Origin: Pseudomonadota bacterium
GTDB lineage: Bacteria; Myxococcota_A; Polyangia; Polyangiales; Polyangiaceae
Length of the DNA: 30,634 nucleotides
Direction of reading: 5' to 3'
NCBI GenBank assembly: GCA_023418705.1
Contig: JAEZYZ010000081.1
Span: 1 to 30,634 of the forward strand
In this document: one piece after another, positions 21,515 through 30,404 of the stretch
Numbering within the stretch: the first letter of the stretch is position 1
Layout: every line of letters starts with the position of its first letter
The notes under the pieces: generated by a model
Database searches by the model: none
The model's input: the letters and a program-made list of their open reading frames with translations, nothing else
Told to the model about the DNA's origin: nothing
Program-made: the position numbers and the translations under genes

Positions 21515-23854
21515 ATGAGTCCGATAGCGATGGCGATCGTGATGGCGAGCCTGATCGGGCTGTTCGCCTTTAGTGCTCGCAGGCGCTGGCGGCTGCTCCG
21601 GGTCGGGCAGCCGACATGGGAGCCGCGCTTCGACCGACTGGGCGAGCGCCTGCGCGCGGTGTGGACCTTCGCGTTCTACCAGAAGAAGATGCGCTACTAC
21701 TTCTGGGCAGGCATCGGGCACCAGCTGATTTTCTTGGGGTTCTTGGTGCTCTTGCTGCGCTCGATCGTCCTCTGGGGACGGGGGTTCGACGAGGGCTTCA
21801 ACCTGTTCGTGCTCGGGCCAGAGGGCGTCGGCGGCGTCCCGCTGGGCGACGTCTACAATTGGCTCAAGGAAGTGTTCGCGATCCTGGTGCTGCTCGGGGT
21901 CGCCATCTTCTTTTACTATCGGGTGATCCGCCCTCAGCACCGGATGGCGCTCGGGTGGGAGGGGCTCGTGATCCTCGGGATCATCGCGGTGATGATGCTG
22001 GCGGACCTGCTCTACGACGGCGCCGCTCGCGTGCTCAACGCGCGCTACGCCGCGGAGTGTGCCGCCGGCGCCGGCTGGTGCGCCCGAGCCGCCACCGTGA
22101 TCGCGCCCCTCGGGGCGGCCAAACACCTGGCGTGGGAGGCGTATCCAGACCCTGGCAGCTCGCTGTTGGCGCTCCCGCTCGCCGGGCTCGACCTGCCCTG
22201 GCTGATCACCCTCGCGCACGCCGGCTTTTGGACCCACGCGACGCTCGTGCTGGTCTTCCTGAACATCCTGCCGTACTCGAAGCACTTTCACATCATCACC
22301 GCGATCCCGAACGTCTTCTTCGCCGATCTGCAGAAGCAGGGGCGTCTGCGGCCCCTGGCGAAGAACACCGAAGAGCTGATGGGCATGGTCGAAAAGGCCA
22401 TGGACAACCCGGACATGCTCGCGGCCCGCATCGGCTACGCCCGCATCGACCATTTCAGCTGGAAGGACGTGCTCGACTTCTACACCTGCACGGAGTGCGG
22501 TCGCTGCTCGGACAACTGTCCTGCCTTCATCACGGGCAAGATCCTGAGCCCGAAGCACTTCACGTTGGATCTGCGCGACCACCTGTACGCGCTTCAGGAC
22601 GAAGTGATGCGCGGCGGCGGGCCGCCGCGCGGCACGCTCGATCGCCCCGCCGAGACGACCGCGGCGGACGACGGGGCGGGGCCGAGCGGCGACCTCCAAG
22701 GCGATCCCGGCGAGGCGAACGGATCGGCTTCGAAGGCTCCAGGTCCCCTGTCGCCCGTCGATCTGGTCCCCAACGTCATCCATGAAGACGTGCTCTGGGC
22801 TTGCACCACCTGTCGCGCCTGTGAAGAGCAGTGCCCGGTGTTGATCACCTACGTCGACAAGATCGTCCAGATGCGGCGAAACCTGGTGATCATCCGCGGG
22901 GAGTTTCCCTCCGAGCTGAACAAACCGTTCGAAGGCATGGAGGTCAACGGCAACCCTTGGAACCTGTCGCGCATGGACCGGGCAAACTGGGCCGAGGGGC
23001 TCGAGGTGCCCCGACAGTCCGAGAAACCCGGCGCCGAGGTGTTGTTCTGGGTGGGCTGCGCGGCAAGCTACGACGATCGCGCGAAGAAGATCGCCCGCGC
23101 CACCGCGCAGCTCCTACGCCAGGCCGGCGTGGACTTCGCCATTCTGGGCGACGAGGAGACGTGCACGGGCGACCCGGCGCGGCGCGCCGGCAACGAGTAC
23201 CTGTTCAGCATGCTCGCGGAGGCCAACGTTCAGACGCTCAACGGCTACCGGGAACAAGGTGGCGTTCGGCGCATCGTCACCACCTGTCCCCACTGCTTCA
23301 ACACGTTGGCCAACGAGTACCCGGATTTCGGTGGTCGCTACGAGGTCGTGCACCACACGGATTTCCTGTTCGAGCTCGTGCAGCGCGGCCAGCTGAAGCC
23401 CACACGGCCGGTCCCATCGCGGGTCGTGTTCCACGACTCCTGCTATCTCGGGCGCTACAACGGCATCTACGAATCGCCGCGCGACATCCTGCGTTCCATC
23501 CCCGGGGTGGAGCTCGTGGAAGCGCCGCACTGGAACAGAAAGCGCGGCCTCTGCTGCGGCGCCGGCGGCGCGCAGATGTGGATGGAGGAGCAGAACAAGG
23601 ATCGGGTCAACGTGAAGCGCACGCTGCAGCTGCTGCAGGCGGAGCCCGACGCCATCGCCAGCGCGTGCCCCTTCTGCATGACGATGCTGAGCGACGGCAT
23701 CAAGGCGCAGGAGCGCGAAGCCAGCGTCCGCAACCTGGACGTGGTCGAGGTGCTGGCGTTGTCCTGCGGGGCAGGGGAGGGCTCCGCCGCGGAGCTGCCG
23801 GTGGCCGGGACCCCCGAGCCCAGCGCCGCGGTTCCCCCGCCCCCCGCGTCCTGA
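21515..23854 (+). CDS. Membrane (Fe-S) quinone oxidoreductase, EtfD/HdrD-related
   Basis: A 779-residue protein joining a heme-b-type membrane domain to a heterodisulfide-reductase-like iron-sulfur unit. About five to six hydrophobic helices fill residues 1-265, including histidines suited to heme (GHQLIFLGFLVL, HAGFWTHATLVLVFL). Two [4Fe-4S] motifs follow: CTECGRCSDNCP (325-336) and CTTCRACEEQCP (430-441). The rest is a CCG-type module: FWVGCAAS, ETCTGDPARRAGNEYLF, TTCPHCFN, CYLGRYNGIYESPRDIL, CCGAGG (680-685) and ACPFCM. This matches EtfD/EMO-like proteins that pass electrons from electron-transfer flavoprotein to menaquinone during fatty-acid oxidation, though the electron donor is not proven here. 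No etfAB or acyl-CoA dehydrogenase is adjacent. Confidence 0.87.
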   Translation: MSPIAMAIVMASLIGLFAFSARRRWRLLRVGQPTWEPRFDRLGERLRAVWTFAFYQKKMRYYFWAGIGHQLIFLGFLVLLLRSIVLWGRGFDEGFNLFVLGPEGVGGVPLGDVYNWLKEVFAILVLLGVAIFFYYRVIRPQHRMALGWEGLVILGIIAVMMLADLLYDGAARVLNARYAAECAAGAGWCARAATVIAPLGAAKHLAWEAYPDPGSSLLALPLAGLDLPWLITLAHAGFWTHATLVLVFLNILPYSKHFHIITAIPNVFFADLQKQGRLRPLAKNTEELMGMVEKAMDNPDMLAARIGYARIDHFSWKDVLDFYTCTECGRCSDNCPAFITGKILSPKHFTLDLRDHLYALQDEVMRGGGPPRGTLDRPAETTAADDGAGPSGDLQGDPGEANGSASKAPGPLSPVDLVPNVIHEDVLWACTTCRACEEQCPVLITYVDKIVQMRRNLVIIRGEFPSELNKPFEGMEVNGNPWNLSRMDRANWAEGLEVPRQSEKPGAEVLFWVGCAASYDDRAKKIARATAQLLRQAGVDFAILGDEETCTGDPARRAGNEYLFSMLAEANVQTLNGYREQGGVRRIVTTCPHCFNTLANEYPDFGGRYEVVHHTDFLFELVQRGQLKPTRPVPSRVVFHDSCYLGRYNGIYESPRDILRSIPGVELVEAPHWNRKRGLCCGAGGAQMWMEEQNKDRVNVKRTLQLLQAEPDAIASACPFCMTMLSDGIKAQEREASVRNLDVVEVLALSCGAGEGSAAELPVAGTPEPSAAVPPPPAS

Positions 23855-23927
23855 CCGTTCGGCCGGCGTCCCCGGCCGAAGTCGCCACACCCTGACCGGA
23901 ACGAGTGCCGGAGTGACACACCCGAGC

Positions 23928-23933
23928 TATACT
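23928..23933 (+). promoter_or_regulatory. -10 element of a probable leaderless transcript
   Basis: TATACT lies 7 bases before ATG 23941, the distance at which a transcript would start on the start codon itself. GGAG directly abuts the ATG and is too close to act as a normal ribosome-binding site. No convincing -35 element is visible. Confidence 0.45.
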
Positions 23934-23940
23934 TCTGGAG

Positions 23941-24207
23941 ATGTCGGCCACTCGTTCGGCGCTCCAGCATGAGGTATCGCTCGAGACCCACCTCGAGGCG
24001 GGGTCTACTGCTGGTCGGGCACGCACCTATGAGTGCGATATGTGCGGCGATTTGTTCACGGGGCCGCCGGCGGGCGCCGGGCTCTTCATCTGGACCCGCG
24101 GGGACGAGGTCCGCTACGAAGAACCCCCGCTCTGCGAGACCTGCGGCTCGGAGATCGCCCTGTCGGCGGCCCTGATGTGGGCTCGCGAAGAAGAGGAAGA
24201 GGGCTGA
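23941..24207 (+). CDS. Small four-cysteine protein, probably zinc-binding
   Basis: An 88-residue soluble protein. CDMC (about residues 32-35) and CETC (about 65-68) form two CxxC knuckles around a short beta-rich stretch (GAGLFIWTRGDEVRYEEPPL), like a zinc-ribbon/treble-clef. The C-terminus is a run of glutamates. It may be a regulator or a metal-dependent partner; I recognise no named family. The spacing and both CxxC pairs favour a real gene over chance. Confidence 0.7.
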   Translation: MSATRSALQHEVSLETHLEAGSTAGRARTYECDMCGDLFTGPPAGAGLFIWTRGDEVRYEEPPLCETCGSEIALSAALMWAREEEEEG

Positions 24208-24220
24208 TCTTCTTCCGCCG

Positions 24221-24991
24221 TCACTGAAGCGGCTGCTCGTGAGGTGGGCCGAGCGGGGGGCGGCGCTCGAGGAGCTCGAGGGCCGTGCGACGCACGACCG
24301 GCCGGCCGTCAGCGGCGTGGACGAGCTCCTGAAGCTGCCGCCGCGTGCACAGCCCGAGCAACGGGATGGCGACCTCGGCGGGGGCGCCCGGGTTGTTGAG
24401 GATGGCGAGCCGTACCCGTTCCCGACAGAGCCAGCGCGGGGAGCGCGCGACGCTGCGGATCAGCTCGGCGCGCGCGGGCCGTCGGGTGACCAGCCGCACC
24501 ACGTCGGCTTCGGTGAGCTTCGGGTTCAGCAGCAGCTGCTCGATCACCAACGGGTGGGGGTCAGCGAGCAGGCGCTCGAACTGCTGCCGGCTCGGGCGGC
24601 GCGCCAGGCTGCGTCGCTCGCCGAGCGAGAGCTCCCGACCGGCGCCGTAGTCGGGGATCGGCGCGGCGTCGGGGCGCAGCGGCGGTTCGCTCGCTGGCGG
24701 GCCGCGTCGGATCAGGCGGTCCAGGCACAGCAGCCGCTCGGCGCCGGCGTGCGCCCGCAGCTCGTCCACCCAGGCTTGGTCGGCCATGGCCGCCAGCAAC
24801 AGCGCGATCGTCACCAGCACCTCGCGCGCCTCGGAGGCGTGGGACTCAGCGTCTTCGCACAAGCTGTCGAGCGCCCGTGCCGCTTCGGCGCTGGGCAAGG
24901 AGCGCAACTTGTCCGCCAACCACCCGACCCGCAGCTCCGCGTCCGGCAGCGTGAGCAGCGTTCGCTTCAGCCGTTCGGCCAAAGGCTTCAT
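24221..24991 (-). CDS. Repeat protein of unknown function (deltaproteobacterial family)
   Basis: A 256-residue predicted soluble, helical protein. It begins MKPLAERLKRTLLTLPDAEL, with an N-terminal helical region (to about 80) rich in Ala and Leu. The second half carries repeated short helices of leucine-rich-variant or HEAT-like type: RQQFERLLADPHPLVIEQLL, NPKLTEADVVRLVTRRPARA and WLCRERVRLAILNNPGAP. I have seen this NPKxTExDVVRxxxRRPxR pattern in uncharacterised deltaproteobacterial proteins, from memory. ATG 24991 is preferred to longer in-frame starts, which would overlap the divergent gene at 25120. AGTATG (25000-25005, CATACT on this strand) may be its -10 element. Function is unknown. 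Confidence 0.78.
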   Translation of the reverse strand: MKPLAERLKRTLLTLPDAELRVGWLADKLRSLPSAEAARALDSLCEDAESHASEAREVLVTIALLLAAMADQAWVDELRAHAGAERLLCLDRLIRRGPPASEPPLRPDAAPIPDYGAGRELSLGERRSLARRPSRQQFERLLADPHPLVIEQLLLNPKLTEADVVRLVTRRPARAELIRSVARSPRWLCRERVRLAILNNPGAPAEVAIPLLGLCTRRQLQELVHAADGRPVVRRTALELLERRPPLGPPHEQPLQ

Positions 24992-25107
24992 CCCGGTCGA
25001 GTATGGCAGCAGGCCGCCGCGTTGACCACCGGCGGCGGCGCGTGATCGCCGCGCTGGCCTCGCGATAACGGCAGCCGATCCACGGGTGTGCCGCCGCGAG
25101 CGCGCGC

Positions 25108-25113
25108 TAACAT
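25108..25113 (+). promoter_or_regulatory. Possible -10 element of the DUF4175-type gene
   Basis: TAACAT is 6 bases before the GTG at 25120, again at leaderless distance and without a Shine-Dalgarno sequence. It lies in the 128-bp divergent gap. Confidence 0.35.
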
Positions 25114-25119
25114 ACGCCG

Positions 25120-27969
25120 GTGAGCTCGACCCAAATGCTGGCCCGCTTGACGGCCGCCTGGCGGCGCAAGCTGGCCGGCGCGCCGCGGCAAGCGCTGCTG
25201 GCCGCGTTCGGCGCCTTGCTGCTCGGCGGCGCGCACCTGGCGCGGATCGGCACGTTGCCGCTGCGCGCGAGTGTCGCGGGGGTGCTCCTCGCGATCCTCT
25301 GCGTGGCGCTGTTCCGCTGGTGGCGTGAGCGGCGCGATCTGCGCAGCATCCGGCGCACCATCGCGCGGGTCTTGATCGCCAGCGATCCGGCCGCGGGCGC
25401 GCGCGCCCTGCGCGCGTTGACGCTGCTCGAGCGGGCTCCAGAGGAGGCGGCGCGGACATCCGAGGATCTGGCGCGCCTGCATTTCGAGCGCGTGCTGGGC
25501 GCCATTCCCCAGGAGGTGGTCGAGCGGGGGGCGAACCGCCAGCTCAAGTGGTGGCGATCGCTGCTGGTGGTGAGCGGGACCATCGCGCTGGGCGCGTTCG
25601 CGCTCGGGCCGCTGAAAGTGCTGGAAGGCCTGAACGTGCTCGTGGCTCGCGACGGCCGGGCGCCGCTGCCGATGGTTTGGCTCGGCAGCGTGCGCACGAC
25701 GGTGCAGCCGCCCGCCTACCTGCGCAGCCCGGAGCGCTTCGTGTTTGGCGGCTTCGTGAGCGAGCACCCGGCGGGCAGCACCGTTACGGTGCGCGGCGTG
25801 CCCCTGCACGAGGGGCGGGCGCTGGTGCTGACGGACGGGAGCAAGGAGGTCCCGTTCGTGAGCGACGCGGCGGGTGGAGTGATCGCGCGCTGGACGCTCG
25901 ATCGGGACACTCATTTGCGGATCGCTGCTCGCTTCGGCGAGGTGTTGATCGAAGAAGCCGAAGGGATGGAGCTCTCGGCCGTTCCGGACACGCCGCCGCG
26001 GGTGGAGGTGGAGGAGGCGCCCCGCACCGTCGAGCTGCAGGACCTGGAGCGGCTCGAGATCCGCTACATCGCCTCCGACGATCATGGGCTGAAGCAGATC
26101 GATCTCGTCCTTCGAGCGGGGGATCGCGAGGACCGGCGGGTGCTGTCGCGTCTGGACGGTGAGAGCCGCATCGAACGTGGCGGGCACGCGCTCACTCCGC
26201 GCGACAGCTTCCTGCGACGGATGTTCATGCCCGTCGAAATCACGGTCGAGGCGCGCGACAACGATCCGCTGAACGGACCCAAGTGGGGCAAGAGCGCCCC
26301 CATCACGATCGTGCCGCCCGCCGTAGGACACCCCGAGGCCAAGCGCTACGCAGCGTTGCTCGCGGCCCGTGACGCGCTGGTGGACCTGCTCGCGCACCGT
26401 TCCGAGCCCCGGGGCACCGATGCGGAGGCCCGCGCGGAGCAGCGCCGCATCGACCGCGACAAGCTCGCCAGCGCCCGGCGCGCCATCGACGCCGCGGTCA
26501 GCAAGAGCCACGGCGGTTTGTTCATCGGCGGCGGGCTGCGGGCATTTTTGGTCGGCCAAGCCCAGCTCTTGGAGCGGCCGCTGCGCCCTGGCGAGTCCGG
26601 AGCACGCCGGGTCGAGGACGTGCTGTTGGCGGTCGACGTCGCCGCGCGTCGTCTGGCCTCGTCGGACGCGCGCCGGGTGAGCAAGCGCCTGGGAGACGTG
26701 GCCGAGGAAGCGGCCAACGGGGCGCGCCAGGCGAGGGAGACGGAGCGGCGCGAACGCGGCGTGGCGCGGCTTCGGGCGGCGGTCGAGGTCGCCGAGCTCG
26801 GCGCACGGCAGCTCGTCACGCTGGGGGATCTGGGGCGAGATCTTGGCAGCTTGGCCCTGAGCGAGCTGCGGCGGATCCGTCGCGCCGACGCCGCTGGATC
26901 GCTGTCGCACGCCGAGCTGGCAGCCCGGCACCTGGCCGAGCGCCTGCGCCGACCGGAGCCGTCGTTCGCCGGGGGCGGGCGCGGCGGCGTGGAGTCTGGG
27001 GCTGGCCAGGGCGGGGCGCCGGGCTCGGGAGAGGCGTCCCAGGCCGCCGATCGCTTCGACCAGCTGGTGAGCGAGCTCGAGCAGCTCGCGCAGGAACACG
27101 CTGGCGAGATCGATCGCGTCGACCGAGCGCTGCGCGACGCCGAGCAGGCGGTGGACCTCGATCAGATGCGACAGGAAGCCGCCGAGCGCGCCGAGGCCGT
27201 GCGGGACGCGGTGCGGCCGCTGCCGCAAATCGGAGCCGACCCTGGGTCGGCGCGCGCGGCCGCCGCGCTCGCTCGTGAACATGGCGTGGCGATGGCGCAA
27301 TCGCTCGACCGGCTCGACATGGCGGCCGCCGTGCAGAGCGGTCGAGAGGCCATCAGCTCGCTGAGCGACGCGGTGAAGAAGGCCAACGAGGGGCGCAGTC
27401 CCTCGGACTGGATCGACACCGAGTCGCTCGGACGAGCGCGCGCCAAGCTCGAGGAGCAGCTCCGCTGGGCCGAGCAGGCTCTGGAGCGGCAGAAGCGGCT
27501 CGCTCAGGAGAACGCGCGCTCGACGCTCGAGCGGTCCGGCGCGCGGGAGAACGAGTTCGCCCAGCGTGCCGGCAACCTCGCCGGTCGTGGCAAACAGGGC
27601 CAGACCGCGCTGCCGGAGGAGGCGCTGGAGAACCTGGAGCGCGCCGAGCTTTCGATGCAGGAGGCGGCTCGCGAGCTCTCCTACGGCAACGCCGAGCGGG
27701 GCCTCGAGCTGCAACGCGAGGCGCAGCGGCTGCTCGAGCGCGCGAGCAGCGGGCAGACCGATGATAGGGGCAACGGCAACGAAGCCGGCCAGCCCGACGG
27801 GTCGGGCACCGACGGCCGGCGTATTCGCACCGGTGGCGACGTGCCCGACAAGGACGATCGCAGCGCCGCCGAGGAGTTTCGGCGCCGCGTGCTGCGTGGT
27901 CTGGGTAAACAGGAGGGCGGCAAGCTGGGGCCGGCGGTGCGCCGCTACGCGGAGGGCCTGCTCCGATGA
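25120..27969 (+). CDS. DUF4175-type membrane protein with long coiled coil
   Basis: A 949-residue protein. Two hydrophobic helices near the start (about 22-66) and one at about 148-165 anchor it. Residues about 185-400 are beta-rich, with VQPPAYLRSPERF, GSTVTVRGVPL and IRYIASDDHGLKQIDLVLRA, resembling the DUF4175 family found with MoxR/DUF58 gene sets. Residues 400-900 are highly charged, alanine-, arginine- and glutamate-rich helices, interrupted by a Gly/Ser-rich linker near 625-640 (GGGRGGVESGAGQGG), and form a long coiled coil. The start is GTG 25120; ATG 25135 is an alternative. The stop overlaps the next gene (ATGA), so both are made together. Exact function unknown. Confidence 0.8.
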   Translation: MSSTQMLARLTAAWRRKLAGAPRQALLAAFGALLLGGAHLARIGTLPLRASVAGVLLAILCVALFRWWRERRDLRSIRRTIARVLIASDPAAGARALRALTLLERAPEEAARTSEDLARLHFERVLGAIPQEVVERGANRQLKWWRSLLVVSGTIALGAFALGPLKVLEGLNVLVARDGRAPLPMVWLGSVRTTVQPPAYLRSPERFVFGGFVSEHPAGSTVTVRGVPLHEGRALVLTDGSKEVPFVSDAAGGVIARWTLDRDTHLRIAARFGEVLIEEAEGMELSAVPDTPPRVEVEEAPRTVELQDLERLEIRYIASDDHGLKQIDLVLRAGDREDRRVLSRLDGESRIERGGHALTPRDSFLRRMFMPVEITVEARDNDPLNGPKWGKSAPITIVPPAVGHPEAKRYAALLAARDALVDLLAHRSEPRGTDAEARAEQRRIDRDKLASARRAIDAAVSKSHGGLFIGGGLRAFLVGQAQLLERPLRPGESGARRVEDVLLAVDVAARRLASSDARRVSKRLGDVAEEAANGARQARETERRERGVARLRAAVEVAELGARQLVTLGDLGRDLGSLALSELRRIRRADAAGSLSHAELAARHLAERLRRPEPSFAGGGRGGVESGAGQGGAPGSGEASQAADRFDQLVSELEQLAQEHAGEIDRVDRALRDAEQAVDLDQMRQEAAERAEAVRDAVRPLPQIGADPGSARAAAALAREHGVAMAQSLDRLDMAAAVQSGREAISSLSDAVKKANEGRSPSDWIDTESLGRARAKLEEQLRWAEQALERQKRLAQENARSTLERSGARENEFAQRAGNLAGRGKQGQTALPEEALENLERAELSMQEAARELSYGNAERGLELQREAQRLLERASSGQTDDRGNGNEAGQPDGSGTDGRRIRTGGDVPDKDDRSAAEEFRRRVLRGLGKQEGGKLGPAVRRYAEGLLR

Positions 27970-29519
27970 CGGCGTCCTGGCGTCGCTTCGCAGAAGCGCT
28001 GCTCGCCTGCCTGCTCGTGCTCTGGGCCGTGGCGGCGGATGCTGCGGGCCCGAGCCGCGCCAAGCGCGTGGCCGACCTCATCACGGAGCTCGACGTCGAG
28101 GGGGCGAGGAAGCTGCTCTCGGAGCAGAAGACCGACACCCCGACGCTGGCGTTCGAGCGGGCGCGGCTCGCGATCTACATGGGGGACTGCGACAGCGCCG
28201 TCGCGACCCTGTCCGCGCCGATCCTGGCCGAGACCCCCGAAGGGGCATCGCTCGGGGAGCTGGCTCGCCGCTGCGCGCAGGGCACCGCGGCGGGCTTCGT
28301 GGTGGAAGACAAGGCGCGCGGCGTCTGGATCAGGCTCCAGGATGACGCCGATCGCGTGTTGATCCCGTACCTGGTGCGGGTCGCCGATGCCTCGCGCGCC
28401 GCCATGGCTCGCGACCTGGGCGTCGAGCTGCCGCGACCGCTCCGGATCGATTTGGTGCGCGACCTGTTCACGCTCTCGGCGCTGACGGGGCTGCCGCTGC
28501 GCGCGGCGGAGACCACGGGCACGGTAGCGGTCGCGCGCTGGGGGCGGGTCACGATGCTGTCGCCGCGGGCGACCCCGCTCGGGTATCCGTGGGAGGACAC
28601 CTTGGCCCACGAGATCGCGCACCTGGCGCTGTCGCGAGCGACCCGCGATCGGGCGCCCTTGTGGCTGCAGGAAGGGATCGCCAAACGGCAGGAGGGGCGC
28701 TGGCGGAGCCCGCGCCCGTTCGACGGCGTGCCCGACCACGACCGGGTGGCGCGCACGGCGTTGCAGACCGGAACGTCCATCGGTGTCGATCAGCTCGGAC
28801 CATCGATCGCGATGTTGCCCACCGCCGAAGCAGCCTCGACGGCATTTTCCGAAGTCACCAGCTTCATGAGCTACTGGATCGAGCAGAACGGCACGCCCGC
28901 GCTCCATCTCTTGCTCATGGACCTCAAGGGCCTCGGTGCGGACGACCCCGAGGGGGCGCTGCGCAGCGTGACCGGCTACGGCCTGAAAGCCTGGATACGC
29001 ATGTGGCAGGAGCACCTACTCGCTCACGACGATGACAAAGCACCGCCGAAGGCGGCGTCGGCCGAAGCCGATCCGACGTTCGATGTTGGCCGAGCGGTGC
29101 GCCTCGGTGATCTCCTGTGGGCGCGCGGGCACGCCGGGGCCGCGCAGAAAGCCTACGAGCCGGCGCTGAAGGCGCTCCCCAGGGAGGCCGCGATCCGCTG
29201 GCGTGCCGCGCGCGCTGCGTTGGGGGCGGGAGAGCCAGAGGCTGCGAAAAGCGCGCTCGGCCAGCTGACGGACATCGATATCCTACATGGCGCCTGGTCT
29301 GCGCTCGACGGGCGCTTCGCGCGCGATCGCGGCGACGGGCAGGCCGCGGACAAGGCGTTTGCGCTGGGCGTCGCGGTCGATCCCTTGGCGGTCGACGTCG
29401 CCTGTGAAGGACACTGGGAGCGCCCGGCGAGCGGGGCGGATGCTGCACCGCTTCATGCCCCCGCCGATCCCGAGCGCCGCGCGCTCTGCGATGAAGCCCG
29501 GAAGATCCCTCGAGATTGA
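27966..29519 (+). CDS. Secreted gluzincin peptidase (MA-like) with TPR-like tail
   Basis: A 517-residue protein, exported by an N-terminal signal peptide (about 1-27, cleavage near AADAAG). The peptidase domain is centred on HEIAH (His215, Glu216, His219), preceded by YPWEDTLAHE, and the downstream WLQEGIAKRQEGR supplies the likely third ligand Glu, as in peptidase_MA/gluzincin families. Residues 35-105 and 365-480 are helical, with TPR-like pairs such as GDLLWARGHAGAAQKAYEPA and AIRWRAARAALGAGEPEAAK. The ATG overlaps the stop of the upstream gene by four bases. It presumably cuts envelope or extracellular proteins; substrate unknown. Confidence 0.87.
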   Translation: MTASWRRFAEALLACLLVLWAVAADAAGPSRAKRVADLITELDVEGARKLLSEQKTDTPTLAFERARLAIYMGDCDSAVATLSAPILAETPEGASLGELARRCAQGTAAGFVVEDKARGVWIRLQDDADRVLIPYLVRVADASRAAMARDLGVELPRPLRIDLVRDLFTLSALTGLPLRAAETTGTVAVARWGRVTMLSPRATPLGYPWEDTLAHEIAHLALSRATRDRAPLWLQEGIAKRQEGRWRSPRPFDGVPDHDRVARTALQTGTSIGVDQLGPSIAMLPTAEAASTAFSEVTSFMSYWIEQNGTPALHLLLMDLKGLGADDPEGALRSVTGYGLKAWIRMWQEHLLAHDDDKAPPKAASAEADPTFDVGRAVRLGDLLWARGHAGAAQKAYEPALKALPREAAIRWRAARAALGAGEPEAAKSALGQLTDIDILHGAWSALDGRFARDRGDGQAADKAFALGVAVDPLAVDVACEGHWERPASGADAAPLHAPADPERRALCDEARKIPRD

Positions 29520-29582
29520 CCCGACCGTGCTGCACGGCCTACCATTGAAGCTCGGATCCTCGCGAAAGGTTTCACACTTCCG

Positions 29583-30404
29583 GTGAGTGCCATCACGTTT
29601 GCCGCGGCACAGCTACTCCGAGTCCTGCCTCGCGTTGGTCTGAGCCGCGCGGTTGGCCGGCTGTGCGAGCGGGAGCTTCCCCCCAAACTCTCGAAGTTCA
29701 TCGCCAACACGTACTGTCGCGCCTACGGCGTCGACATGTCCGAAGTCGAGCCCTGCGACGGGTACGCGAGCTTCGACTCGTTCTTCACGCGTCCGCTGCG
29801 CGCGGGCGCGCGAACGATCAGCGACGATCCGGTCGTGAGCCCCGCGGACGGGGCGCTGTCCGCCGTCGGGCCCGTCGATCCCGGATGCCGGATTTTCGTC
29901 AAGGGACAGCCTTACGAAGTGGCCGAGCTCATCGGTGACGCCCAAGACGCGGTGCGCTACACGGGCGGCCAGTTCGCGGTCGTGTACCTCTCACCGCGGG
30001 ACTACCACCGGGTGCACGCACCGGTCGACGGCGAGATCACCGCGCTTCGAGGCATCCCGGGGGATCTGTTCCCCGTCAACGCGATCGGCGAGCGGCACGT
30101 GCCCCGTCTGTTGGTTCGCAACAACCGCGTCTGCATCCACATCGACACGACCGATCTGGGCCGGGTGACGGTGGTGATGGTCGGGGCGATGATTGTCGGC
30201 AAGATCAGCATCTCCGTCGTGCCCGATCCGGTGATCGCTCCTGGCCTCCACCCGGTCGAGCCACCGATCCTGGTGCGCCGTGGGGACGAGATCGGGAAGT
30301 TTCATTTGGGCTCGACGGCAGTGCTGCTGTTCGAGCCGAAGGTGTCCGTCGCTCGGCAGCCGGGCCCGGTTCGCTACGGGCAATCCCTCCTGAAGGCCAC
30401 ATGA
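29583..30404 (+). CDS. psd: Phosphatidylserine decarboxylase
   Basis: A 273-residue inner-membrane-associated enzyme making phosphatidylethanolamine from phosphatidylserine. It is made as a proenzyme that cuts itself between Gly243 and Ser244 in FHLGSTAVLLFE; Ser244 becomes the pyruvoyl group. Other family motifs: FIANTYCRAYGVDMSE, FFTRPLRAGARTI, VVSPADGALS, the KGQPYEVAELIGD region, YLSPRDYHRVHAPVDGEI, LFPVNAI and VGAMIVGKI. This is the usual bacterial psd type. The GTG at 29583 is the first plausible start; no clear ribosome-binding site. The stop overlaps the start of the next gene. The partner pssA is not in the window. Confidence 0.95.
   Translation: MSAITFAAAQLLRVLPRVGLSRAVGRLCERELPPKLSKFIANTYCRAYGVDMSEVEPCDGYASFDSFFTRPLRAGARTISDDPVVSPADGALSAVGPVDPGCRIFVKGQPYEVAELIGDAQDAVRYTGGQFAVVYLSPRDYHRVHAPVDGEITALRGIPGDLFPVNAIGERHVPRLLVRNNRVCIHIDTTDLGRVTVVMVGAMIVGKISISVVPDPVIAPGLHPVEPPILVRRGDEIGKFHLGSTAVLLFEPKVSVARQPGPVRYGQSLLKAT

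Noticed and set aside
24988..27714. A 908-codon minus-strand open frame
   Set aside because: Antisense to the DUF4175-type gene; same compositional artefact.
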